A DNA stretch of 64,000 nt, taken from JAVJRN01 sp040218415. Lineage in GTDB: Bacteria > Bacteroidota > Bacteroidia > Cytophagales > Cyclobacteriaceae. The stretch is from positions 1 through 64,000 of the forward strand of contig JAVJRN010000049.1 of the NCBI GenBank assembly GCA_040218415.1. Reading direction: 5' to 3'. Position 1 is the stretch's first letter. Each line of letters begins with the position of its first letter. Shown piece by piece: positions 44,644-53,057 of the stretch. Made by a program: the position numbers and the translations under genes. The notes under the pieces are model-generated. The model was not told the origin of the DNA. It did not search any database and was given only the letters and a program-made list of their open reading frames with translations.

Positions 44644-46296
44644 ATGAATAAGGCCTCTCTCTTGCTCAGCTGGTTCTTTATGAACTTATCCTTCGTGGCT
44701 TTTCCTAGCGTAGGAAGCTGGGGAAGTAAAGTTACTGGTGGCAACATCGTTTTTACAGCTACAGATTCTCCAAATCCTGCTAAAGATGTGTCGGGTAATT
44801 ACATGACTGTGGTCTATTTGGAAAACCTTGGATTTGAAAAACTTGGAGGAAATAGCCATACTGAGGATGTAGCATGGTTACTAGATCAGGGTTATCGTGT
44901 CATAGAACTAGATTATGAAAACCACCCAAATGCAGTTTCGCCCAAAATCAATGAAGACATCATAGCTATAAATAAGGTGCTGGCGAGCGGGACTTTTGGA
45001 GGTATGAGCCACTGTTCGAGTTACAGATCTTACGTGCTTTTTGAAGGATATCGGATCAAGAGAGATGTTTCCTATTTCAAGGACGACCCGACAGTTTACA
45101 ATAAACCAGACTCATACGTGGATGGCGACTCTTTGCATATGGATATTATCTATCCAGCTAATGCTGAGGAGGCTGTTCCCATTGTTTTATCATTTTCTTA
45201 CAGTAATAGCTCCGCAATGTCAGCAGAGAGCAGAGATCAACGTACGTTTTTACCTTACACTTTTGCAGGCTTCAATGATTCCGTACTCGAAGGTGCTCCG
45301 GCACGTGGTATCGCCTGGGCGATAGCTGATCATCCAAAGTATTGTCCATGGGGTGGAGGAAAGCCGGTTGGCGGGCCAAACGACGCTTATAAGTCATACC
45401 AGGCAAATCCAGATGCTGCGCAAAAAGTTAAATCAGCTGTGAGAACACTGCGAGCTTTGGGTGACGATTTGGGATTGTCAGGTAAGATCGGGATTTACGG
45501 ATTCTCCAGAGGATCAGATGCTGGCTCAATGGCTGTTGGGGATCGAGTTGTTCCCTCTTTGGAAAATACTGGCCTCTACACAGAATATTCTGACGATGTA
45601 CAAGCGGCGGCATTGGGTGCAGGAGTTTTTGATTTTACACAGATTTACAATTCGCTCAATGATGGAGATTCGAATTTGGAAACAAGGTGTCCATGGGTTT
45701 GGGGGAATCTCGAGGATAACTATGTCCTTTGGGAAAGTATGGGTGCAGCGCACCTAGCCGAGACATCTTCATCTGCTCCAGTGCTCTTTTGGTACAACAC
45801 CAGCGATAGTCCTTACTATCTTGACCAAATAGTCCGTTTCAAATCACGACTTGATTCCTTGGGCGTACCTACAGCTACGTTAACCGATTATGGAAATGGG
45901 CACGCTGTACCTCAGAATGCTGGTGATCTAGAGGTACTCTATACTTTTTTTGATGAATATTTAAAGCCGCCTGCTCTAGACCTTGTAAAAAAGGATAGTA
46001 CGACAATGACCGTTTTGGGGCATCCGTTCAATAGTTATAGTCTACCATTCACCATATCTCCAAATCCTGTCAAAGATACTCTCCGCCTTACATTTAACTT
46101 GAAGATAGCAGGGTTAGTAAAATTTGCTTTTTGTGATCTTTCTGGAAGCGAAATAAGTAGTAGAGAAAACCACTTTCGCATAGGAGAGCAAATTGAAATA
46201 ATCGATTTGAATGCGTTCAAATTATCCAATGGAGTCTACTATATTCTGGTCATAACTAATGATAAACGTGGTATCAAGAAGTTTATCAAGGAATGA
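44644..46296 (+). CDS. Secreted alpha/beta-hydrolase with T9SS type A sorting domain
   Basis: 550 residues. N-terminal export signal (about 1-24), an alpha/beta-hydrolase domain with nucleophile elbow GFSRGS (Ser288), a probable catalytic His in GNGHAVP and an acid in LFWYNTSDSPYY, then a ~75-residue C-terminal domain (SLPFTISPNPVKDTLRLTF to NGVYYILVITNDKRGIKKF) of the Por_Secre_tail type. It would be exported by the type IX system and act outside the cell, perhaps as a carbohydrate esterase on pectin. Its 139-bp upstream gap suggests a promoter of its own. Secretion is well supported; substrate is not. Confidence 0.8.
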   Translation: MNKASLLLSWFFMNLSFVAFPSVGSWGSKVTGGNIVFTATDSPNPAKDVSGNYMTVVYLENLGFEKLGGNSHTEDVAWLLDQGYRVIELDYENHPNAVSPKINEDIIAINKVLASGTFGGMSHCSSYRSYVLFEGYRIKRDVSYFKDDPTVYNKPDSYVDGDSLHMDIIYPANAEEAVPIVLSFSYSNSSAMSAESRDQRTFLPYTFAGFNDSVLEGAPARGIAWAIADHPKYCPWGGGKPVGGPNDAYKSYQANPDAAQKVKSAVRTLRALGDDLGLSGKIGIYGFSRGSDAGSMAVGDRVVPSLENTGLYTEYSDDVQAAALGAGVFDFTQIYNSLNDGDSNLETRCPWVWGNLEDNYVLWESMGAAHLAETSSSAPVLFWYNTSDSPYYLDQIVRFKSRLDSLGVPTATLTDYGNGHAVPQNAGDLEVLYTFFDEYLKPPALDLVKKDSTTMTVLGHPFNSYSLPFTISPNPVKDTLRLTFNLKIAGLVKFAFCDLSGSEISSRENHFRIGEQIEIIDLNAFKLSNGVYYILVITNDKRGIKKFIKE

Positions 46297-46657
46297 TGAA
46301 CTTTTCTCTGTGATAGACATGCCCCCAGAAAACTACTGAGTGGTAGGCTTCCCTAAACCCTCCTATAAATAATCCTAATTCTCTTTTGGAGAAAAACTAA
46401 TCGATTGAAACTTCAGGAAGCACCTTAATAATATTGATTTTTTGATCTAAGCAATCTTTCTTGTAACACGCCTGCGCTGCGTTATTGCCTTCTGACCATA
46501 GCTTTCTAGGGCATTTTATTTTCAACCTGTAAGCGAAGCGTCTTCATTTTCGGCAAAATGAGCCCTACACCTCAGGACACTTTACGACCCGCGTGAAACT
46601 ATTTTGCAAGCTTATGATGGCTGATGTCTATCGAAGCGTTAACTCAACTCATTTTAA
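46297..46657. other. 361-bp intergenic segment flanked by 9-bp inverted repeats; possible element or gene remnant
   Basis: GATAGACAT (46312-46320) and its complement ATGTCTATC (46624-46632) bracket a ~300-bp stretch that is locally more GC-rich than its surroundings (GCCTGCGCTGCGTTATTGCC). Read on the minus strand, a frame broken by several stops gives peptide-like pieces (IDISHHKLA, MKTLRLQVENKMP), suggesting a decayed gene or dispersed repeat. The promoter for the apiose-type operon should lie at its right end. Confidence 0.35.
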
Positions 46658-48070
46658 ATGAAAAATCAAAAAATAAGTCTTGGTGTAATCATAGGCAATA
46701 GAGACTTTTTCCCCGACAAATTGGTGACCGAAGCTCGTGCTGACGTACTTAAAGTCTTAACTGACCAAGGAATCAATCCGATCATCTTGGATGAAAAGGA
46801 TAGCAAACTTGGTGGAGTAGAAACTTACAATGATGCCATCAAATGTGCAGACCTGTTTAAAAAACACAAGGATGAAATTTTTGGTGTGCTCGTGGTATTG
46901 CCAAACTTTGGTGATGAAAGAGGAGTGGCCGACACACTTCATTTGGCAGACCTTAAAGTTCCAGTCTTGATTCAGGGTTATCCGGACGAGTTGAATAAAC
47001 TAAACGTGGCTAACCGCCGTGATTCTTGGTGCGGAAAGATTTCTGTTTGCAACAACCTATATCAATATGGCATCAAATATACCCTTACTTCAAAGCACGT
47101 AGTTCACCCATGCGATCCGGCATTTCTTGCCGATTTGAAGCAGTTTTTAGGAGTTTGTAGAGTCGTAAAAGGGATGAAAAATGTGCGAATAGGCGCTATT
47201 GGAGCGAGACCAACAGCTTTTAATACTGTTCGCTACAGCGAGAAAATTTTGCAGAAAAATGGCATTTCTGTTGTTACCTGTGACTTGTCAGAAATCCTAG
47301 GGCATGCCAACAAGATAGATAACTCTGATCAAAGAGTAAAAGACCATCTAGACAAGATCAATAGTTATGCACCTAAGGGCAAAACGCCAGATGCGGCAAT
47401 GTTTCAGATTGCAAAGCTTGATATCGTCCTGAATGACTTCATGGCTGAGAATGTGCTTGACGCAACAGCCATTCAGTGCTGGACATCATTGCAGCAAAAC
47501 TATGGTTGTAATGTTTGCACAAGTATGAGTATCATGAGTGAAAACATGCTTCCAAGTGCTTGTGAGGTAGATGTGACCGGAACGCTCAGTATGTATGCTA
47601 TGCAGCTGGCTTCAGGTACACCGAGCGCTTTGGTTGATTGGAACAATAACTACGCAGATGATGATGAGAAATGTGTGCTTTTCCATTGTGGAAACTGGGC
47701 CAAATCATTTCTTCCAGACATTGAAATCAGCAATGCCCCAATACTGGGTACCACAGTAGGCGTAGAAAATACCTATGGCGCATTGGACGGCCGGACACCA
47801 GCGAGTGCTTTGACTTTTGGAAGGATTAGTACTGATGACGTGCGTGGCGTGATCAAAGCTTACGTAGGAGATGGACAGCTTACTGATGATGAGCTAAAAA
47901 CATTCGGGAACCGCGCTGTAGCGCAAATTCCAGACCTTCAAGGTTTAATGCAGTACATCTGCAAGAATGGATTTGAGCATCATGTAGTCATGAATGCTTC
48001 TCATACTTCGGCCACACTCAAAGAAGCTATGGAGAATTACATGGGTTGGGAAGTTTACCATCACCAATAG
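46658..48070 (+). CDS. apsI: L-fucose/L-arabinose isomerase-like protein, probable D-apiose isomerase
   Basis: 470 residues, fucose isomerase superfamily but shorter than FucI (590) and distinct from AraA (497). Features include GVIIGNRDFFPDKL, VVLPNFGDERG, VLIQGYPDELNKLNVANRRDSWCGK, FNTVRYSEK, ATAIQCWTSLQQNYGC and a late HASHTSATLKEA-like region (NASHTSATLKEA) with a probable metal His. D-apiose isomerase of the non-oxidative apiose pathway belongs to this kind of isomerase and makes D-apulose. The identity rests mainly on the next three genes, a two-subunit transketolase and an FGGY kinase, the set described for that pathway. Enzyme class is firm; substrate is inference. Confidence 0.68.
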   Translation: MKNQKISLGVIIGNRDFFPDKLVTEARADVLKVLTDQGINPIILDEKDSKLGGVETYNDAIKCADLFKKHKDEIFGVLVVLPNFGDERGVADTLHLADLKVPVLIQGYPDELNKLNVANRRDSWCGKISVCNNLYQYGIKYTLTSKHVVHPCDPAFLADLKQFLGVCRVVKGMKNVRIGAIGARPTAFNTVRYSEKILQKNGISVVTCDLSEILGHANKIDNSDQRVKDHLDKINSYAPKGKTPDAAMFQIAKLDIVLNDFMAENVLDATAIQCWTSLQQNYGCNVCTSMSIMSENMLPSACEVDVTGTLSMYAMQLASGTPSALVDWNNNYADDDEKCVLFHCGNWAKSFLPDIEISNAPILGTTVGVENTYGALDGRTPASALTFGRISTDDVRGVIKAYVGDGQLTDDELKTFGNRAVAQIPDLQGLMQYICKNGFEHHVVMNASHTSATLKEAMENYMGWEVYHHQ

Positions 48071-48121
48071 GAACTTGGAGTAAAAGTTTATTGAATCTTT
48101 CCATTATAAGAGATCAAAAGA

Positions 48122-48946
48122 ATGACTGATAAAGAGTTAAAGCAAAATTCGATTCACCTCCGAAAGAATCTCCTCAAATACATCTATGGCGCGAAAGCCG
48201 GCCATACGGGAGGAAGTCTTTCTTGTGTAGATATACTTAACGTGTTGTACAACAGGGTTTTGAATATCGATCCTAAAAACGCTAAAAGTCCTGATCGTGA
48301 TAGATATATTCAGAGTAAAGGACATTCTGTGGAGGCGCTTTTTGTCACATTGGCGGATAGAGGTTTTTTTCCAGAGACCGATCTCGAGACACTTTGCAAG
48401 TACCAGTCGCACTACATCGGGCATCCTACTAAGAAAATAAATGGTGTGGAGCAAAATACTGGAGCATTGGGTCATGGTCTGCCAATCTGCGCTGGAGAAG
48501 CGCTTGCCGCTAAGATGGATGATAAAAAACACCGTATTTATACTTTATTAGGTGATGGAGAGCTACCGGAAGGTTCCAATTGGGAAGCGATGATGATGGC
48601 TGCTCACTATAAGTTGGATAATCTCTATGCAATTCTTGATTACAATAAGCAGCAAATCACTGGTGACAATAAAGATGTCTTGAATTCACATCCGGTAAGA
48701 GATAAGGTAGAAGCATTTGGCTGGTCAGTGGTAGAAGTTGACGGCCATAATTTGGAAGAAATTGAAGCTGCATTGAATAGCGGTCCTGCTGAGGCTGGTA
48801 AACCTACTTTTGTCATAGCTCACACGATCAAAGGAAAAGGTATCAGTTACATGGAACGTGTGATAAAATGGCACCATGGTGTACCTAGCGAAGAGCTTTA
48901 TGCTCAGGCGCTTAACGAATTAGACGCAGCAGCCTTAGTACTTTAA
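48122..48946 (+). CDS. aptA: Transketolase N-terminal subunit, probable apulose-4-phosphate transketolase subunit A
   Basis: 274 residues, the thiamine-diphosphate half of a split transketolase. GHTGGSLSCVDILNVLYN, SKGHSVEALFVTLADRGFF, NTGALGHGLPICAGEALAAK and the GDGELPEGSNWEAMMMAAHY to DYNKQQITGDN ThDP/Mg motif are all present. In apiose catabolism AptA/AptB move a two-carbon unit from apulose 4-phosphate to glyceraldehyde 3-phosphate, giving dihydroxyacetone phosphate and xylulose 5-phosphate. It sits 11 bp before its C-terminal subunit. Confidence 0.78.
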   Translation: MTDKELKQNSIHLRKNLLKYIYGAKAGHTGGSLSCVDILNVLYNRVLNIDPKNAKSPDRDRYIQSKGHSVEALFVTLADRGFFPETDLETLCKYQSHYIGHPTKKINGVEQNTGALGHGLPICAGEALAAKMDDKKHRIYTLLGDGELPEGSNWEAMMMAAHYKLDNLYAILDYNKQQITGDNKDVLNSHPVRDKVEAFGWSVVEVDGHNLEEIEAALNSGPAEAGKPTFVIAHTIKGKGISYMERVIKWHHGVPSEELYAQALNELDAAALVL

Positions 48947-48957
48947 TAAAGCACATT

Positions 48958-49929
48958 ATGGAACTAGATAAGATAGAAGAGAAAGATTTGGAAATGGGCC
49001 AAGCCAACTTGGTCGTTTTTTCTGAAACGTTGCAAAAATTAGCTGCAAAGGATAGAAACATTGTTGCGGTCACGAGCGATTCTAGAGGATCAGGAAAACT
49101 CGTTCCTTTCGCAGAGAAATTTCCCAAGCAGATCGTAGAGGTAGGAATTGCAGAGCAAAATTTGGTTGGCGTAGCTGCTGGTTTGGCGTCTGCTGGTAAA
49201 AAAGCATTTGCCGTATCTCCGGGGTGTTTCCTTTCGGCTAGATCGCTAGAGCAAATCAAAAATGACGTATGCTACTCGGACAACCCTGTGAAACTCGTAG
49301 CTATCAGCGCCGGAGTGAGTTATGGTGCATTGGGTACGACCCATCATAGTCTTCATGATTATGCGGTGTTGCGCGCCATTAATAATATCACCATCGTATC
49401 ACCGGCAGATAACTTCGAAACTGAGCAGGCTATTATAAAAGCTGCAGAACTTGATACGCCTATCTATTTGAGGTTTGGGAAGAAGAACATGCCATTTCTT
49501 TGTCCAGAAAACATTGAATTCGAATTTGGCAAGGGTAGAGTTGTGAGAAAAGGAGAAGATTTAGCCATTATAGCCACGGGCGAAACTGTCTATCCTGCTT
49601 GGCAGGCTGCTAAAACGTTAGAGGAAGTGTTCGGCTTAAAAACCACTGTCGTAAGTATGCATACTGTGAAGCCATTAGATATTGATCTTTTGGATGAGCT
49701 TGCCGCAAATGATCGTCCGATGATTACCGTAGAAGAGCATATGGTGAATGGAGGATTGGGCGAGGCTTGTGCTGCTCACTTGTTTCAATCTGGATTTAGA
49801 AATCCATTTAAGATTATAGGAATCCCTGATGAATACACGGTAACGGGTTCTCAGGTAGAGATTTTCAATCATTATGGAATATCCCATGATGGCATTCTCG
49901 CTGAAGCGAAAAGACTTCTTAAAGTTTAA
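48958..49929 (+). CDS. aptB: Transketolase C-terminal subunit, probable apulose-4-phosphate transketolase subunit B
   Basis: 323 residues: pyrimidine-binding domain (VEVGIAEQNLVGVAAGLASAGKKAF with the catalytic Glu of the IAEQ motif) plus the C-terminal transketolase domain (TVKPLDIDLLDELAANDRP, VEEHMVNGGLGEA). It needs the upstream subunit to form a ThDP site. Order and spacing (11 bp before, 14 bp after) show it is made with the kinase. Housekeeping transketolase in Bacteroidetes is usually a single long chain, so this split pair is likely pathway-specific. Confidence 0.78.
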   Translation: MELDKIEEKDLEMGQANLVVFSETLQKLAAKDRNIVAVTSDSRGSGKLVPFAEKFPKQIVEVGIAEQNLVGVAAGLASAGKKAFAVSPGCFLSARSLEQIKNDVCYSDNPVKLVAISAGVSYGALGTTHHSLHDYAVLRAINNITIVSPADNFETEQAIIKAAELDTPIYLRFGKKNMPFLCPENIEFEFGKGRVVRKGEDLAIIATGETVYPAWQAAKTLEEVFGLKTTVVSMHTVKPLDIDLLDELAANDRPMITVEEHMVNGGLGEACAAHLFQSGFRNPFKIIGIPDEYTVTGSQVEIFNHYGISHDGILAEAKRLLKV

Positions 49930-49943
49930 ATATAGCTGATCTT

Positions 49944-51425
49944 ATGTCGTACGTCTTAGCCATCGATCAAGGAACCAGTAGCACCAAATCCATCATTTTT
50001 GATGATCAAGGCTGTGCTATCTCAAAAGGCTCAGTAGCACTCAAGACAAGCTATTTGGAAGATGGTTTTGTGGAGCAAGAGGCGGAGGCTATTTATCAAA
50101 ATGTACTGGATTCGGCAAGATTATGTTTAGATGCTTTTGTAAAAGGAGGTGGTGATCTGAAGCAAATTGTATGCTGTGGGATTTCTAACCAAAGAGAGAC
50201 TTTTGTCCTTTGGGATGAGAAGGGTAAGCCGCTATACAATGCTGTTGTATGGCAGTGCAAAAGATCTGTTGGTGTATGTAAAGCGTTGGATTCAAGGGGA
50301 TTAGGTTCTAAAATAAACGAACGAACAGGGCTTATCATTGATCCCTACTTTTCTGGTAGTAAGGTTATTTGGCTTTATCAAAACTGTCCTGAGATTAAGG
50401 AAAAGATAGACAATGGGCAAGCCTATTTCGGTAACATTGATACGTGGTTGCTCTTTAAGCTAACCAAAGGGAAATCATATTTCACAGATTATACCAACGC
50501 TTCTCGAACGTTATTTTTCAACCTCTACGAGCTGAAGTGGGATGCTGATTTGCTTAGTGATTTTGGGCTTTCGAATTTACGTTTACCAGAGGTTAAACCA
50601 TCGTCTTACGATTTTGGTATGACCGATTTGGGAGGTTTGCTGACTAGCGAAATCTCTGTATCGTCCATGATCGGAGATTCACATGCGGCAGCATTTGGTG
50701 AAGGTTGTTTTGAGCCCGGCAGTGCTAAAGCTACTTTGGGTACAGGAAGCTCAATATTAATGAATGTTGGCAGTACGCCTAAAGCTTCTGAAAATGGTAT
50801 GGTGACTACCATATGTTGGAGTACAGAGGATCGAATTGATTTTGCTTTAGAGGGGATTATTGTTTCAGCTGGAGCGACTATCGAGTGGATCAAGAATCAA
50901 TTGCAACTCTTCGAGAACACGAGTGAGTTGGAGGACATCTGCAGATCAATAGAGAGTACCGCAGGCGTTTATGTCGTTCCTGCTTTTAGTGGATTGGGTG
51001 CGCCTCATTGGGACATGACCCGAAAAGCCTCTATCGAAGGATTAACTTTTGATTCTACAAAAAACCACGTCATTAGGGCGTCAGTTGAGTCTATTCCTTA
51101 TCAAATAAAAGACGTGATTGTCGCAATGGAGTCAGATTCAGGAACACCACTTTTAGAGTTGAAAATTGATGGTGGAATTACCTCCAACAAGTTCGTCGTT
51201 CAGTTTCTAGCCGATCTTTTAGGACAAAATGTAACCAACATTGAGATTGCTGATGTATCGGCAATGGGAGCGGGGTATCTCGCAGGACTTAAATCTGGAG
51301 TTTACAAAAGCCTTGAACAGTTGAAGACTTTTAATCTGAACTCAACTACCACAGAACCGAGCGAAGTAAAGGCTCAAGTCGCTAAGCTTTACAATGGTTG
51401 GCAATCTGTCATATCTAAAAAATAA
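49944..51425 (+). CDS. aplK: FGGY sugar kinase, probable apulose kinase
   Basis: 493 residues, glycerol-kinase-like FGGY family. N-terminal YVLAIDQGTSSTKSIIFD, then QRETFVLWDEKGKPLYNAVVWQCKR, GNIDTWLLFKLTKG, TLGTGSSILMNVG, PAFSGLGAPHWDMTRKASIEGL and the adenosine-site LKIDGGITSNKFVVQFLADLLG. Glycerol kinase itself would normally sit by glpF or glpD, which is not the case. Encoded last in the isomerase-transketolase-kinase operon, it most likely makes apulose 4-phosphate, the substrate of the transketolase. The alternative is glycerol or another ketose. Confidence 0.72.
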   Translation: MSYVLAIDQGTSSTKSIIFDDQGCAISKGSVALKTSYLEDGFVEQEAEAIYQNVLDSARLCLDAFVKGGGDLKQIVCCGISNQRETFVLWDEKGKPLYNAVVWQCKRSVGVCKALDSRGLGSKINERTGLIIDPYFSGSKVIWLYQNCPEIKEKIDNGQAYFGNIDTWLLFKLTKGKSYFTDYTNASRTLFFNLYELKWDADLLSDFGLSNLRLPEVKPSSYDFGMTDLGGLLTSEISVSSMIGDSHAAAFGEGCFEPGSAKATLGTGSSILMNVGSTPKASENGMVTTICWSTEDRIDFALEGIIVSAGATIEWIKNQLQLFENTSELEDICRSIESTAGVYVVPAFSGLGAPHWDMTRKASIEGLTFDSTKNHVIRASVESIPYQIKDVIVAMESDSGTPLLELKIDGGITSNKFVVQFLADLLGQNVTNIEIADVSAMGAGYLAGLKSGVYKSLEQLKTFNLNSTTTEPSEVKAQVAKLYNGWQSVISKK

Positions 51426-51521
51426 ATAAACCTTTTCTTGATTATCGCTAATCTAAAGTAAGCAGTCTGGCATCTCGGATTTTAATTTGATAAACAGCTT
51501 CATGCTTCTTATAAAAGTAGT

Positions 51522-53057
51522 TCATTCAATGAAAGTGGGTACATCTGAATCATCGACCTTCACATGAATTTTCCCTTCACCTAGATCAAATTTCACCTTT
51601 TCAAAGGTGATTTTTTTACTTCCCAATATATCGAGGATCGTATCTGTTGATTGAATCCGAGCATTTTTTATAGCCACATTCTCCGCATCATGAATGATGA
51701 TCAAATTCTCACTCTTTACATCAGCATTGTCAATGACCAAATTGGTCATCGGTGATTCAGGAATACCGAGAATTTTCAGAAAATGTGTGCCACGCTCTAC
51801 AATGATGTTAGTGATGTTAATATCTCTGTAGAAAGGCGTAAGCTCATTTACGGGTAGCGCTGGTAAACGCTCTGCTAGTTCGCCCACATAGGCAGGAGTT
51901 CCGAGCATATCCCATTTAATCACCGTGTATTCGATGTTCATTCGGATTCTATTATAGTAGAGGTTTTCTCCACCACCGCCTCTAGGACGCCTTGTTTTGA
52001 ATCGGATACCAACACCAGTTCCGTCAAAAACACAATCGTGGACATACAGGTTACGAATGACACCTGCGGTTTCACTTCCACAAGTCACACCACCATGTCC
52101 CTTCTGAGCTAGGCAGTGACGAATCACCACATTTTCCGTTGGTCGATTTACCTTGAGTCCATCTTCCCCACGTCCTGCTTTCAGAGCTATACAGTCATCT
52201 CCAGTGTTCAACGTGCAATACTCTATGAGCACATTTCTGGAAGATTCTATATCAATACCGTCACCTCTCGGAATTCCGATGGAGTTGACAGATACTCCTC
52301 GAATAATTACACCATCGCAATAAATAGGTACGATATTCCAAAAGGCGGTATTCTCAAGTGAGAATCCTTCCAGATAGACATTGGTGCAGTTGATTGGAGA
52401 AATGAACTTGGGTGGAAATATCCAATCTTCCTGGGAGCCATCATGGATTCGATCTTCTGCGAGAAGATTCAGATCTGTGAGACTTTCTATTGGTTCTAAA
52501 TAAGCTCTCTCCTTGATTTCCCCACCAAAAGGACCGATCAGTCTTCCTTTGCCTGTTATGGCGATATTATCCTCATTGTTAGCATAGATGCATGCTCCCA
52601 AAGACATGAGTTCCAGACTTTCCACTTTCGTAAAAACAGCAGGTTGATAATCTTTCACATCCGTACTAAAGCGTATGATGGCACCCGTTTCAAAGTGAAG
52701 ATTCACATTACTCTTCAAGACAATACGTCCCGATTTCCATGTTCCTTTTGGGATAATCATAGTTCCACCGCCTTTTTTACTTAGCTCGGCAATTGCTTCG
52801 TTTAGTGAAGGTGTTATCAACACGCTAGTTTTATTTACCACTTCTCGAAGATTAATAGTCCGATCAGGAAAACTAGGCTTGCGGAACGCTGGCATTTTAA
52901 AAGGACCTTCGATAGGCGCTATGGTATCAATAAGCGCGCTTGTCCCCACCTCATGAATGGTCGGAATGGTTGCTAATTTGGATAAATCCAATCCTGCTGG
53001 TTTTTCTGTACAAGCAATAACCGCTAAAGCAAAGATGAGATATAGCTTACTTTTCAT
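51522..53057 (-). CDS. GH28-family polygalacturonase/rhamnogalacturonase lipoprotein
   Basis: 511 residues. Lipoprotein signal (VIACTEK, Cys16) then a right-handed beta-helix. Catalytic aspartates are in GDGIDIESS and NTGDDCIALK; the HGG turn (KGHGGVTCGSE) and the RFKTRR substrate-binding segment complete the GH28 set. It cleaves alpha-galacturonosyl linkages in pectin backbones, as an exo- or endo-enzyme. Its start overlaps the end of the DUF5703 gene by 11 bp, so it is third in the minus-strand operon SGNH-DUF5703-GH28. Confidence 0.9.
   Translation of the reverse strand: MKSKLYLIFALAVIACTEKPAGLDLSKLATIPTIHEVGTSALIDTIAPIEGPFKMPAFRKPSFPDRTINLREVVNKTSVLITPSLNEAIAELSKKGGGTMIIPKGTWKSGRIVLKSNVNLHFETGAIIRFSTDVKDYQPAVFTKVESLELMSLGACIYANNEDNIAITGKGRLIGPFGGEIKERAYLEPIESLTDLNLLAEDRIHDGSQEDWIFPPKFISPINCTNVYLEGFSLENTAFWNIVPIYCDGVIIRGVSVNSIGIPRGDGIDIESSRNVLIEYCTLNTGDDCIALKAGRGEDGLKVNRPTENVVIRHCLAQKGHGGVTCGSETAGVIRNLYVHDCVFDGTGVGIRFKTRRPRGGGGENLYYNRIRMNIEYTVIKWDMLGTPAYVGELAERLPALPVNELTPFYRDINITNIIVERGTHFLKILGIPESPMTNLVIDNADVKSENLIIIHDAENVAIKNARIQSTDTILDILGSKKITFEKVKFDLGEGKIHVKVDDSDVPTFIE

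Noticed and set aside
48122..49929. Housekeeping transketolase or DXP synthase
   Set aside because: It is split into two chains, lies between a sugar isomerase and a sugar kinase, and lacks the single-chain length expected of the central-metabolism enzymes.
46658..51425. Sulfoquinovose sulfo-transketolase operon
   Set aside because: That pathway also uses a split transketolase, but its kinase and isomerase families differ and no sulfoquinovosidase or sulfonate exporter is nearby. The FGGY kinase and fucose-type isomerase fit apiose better.
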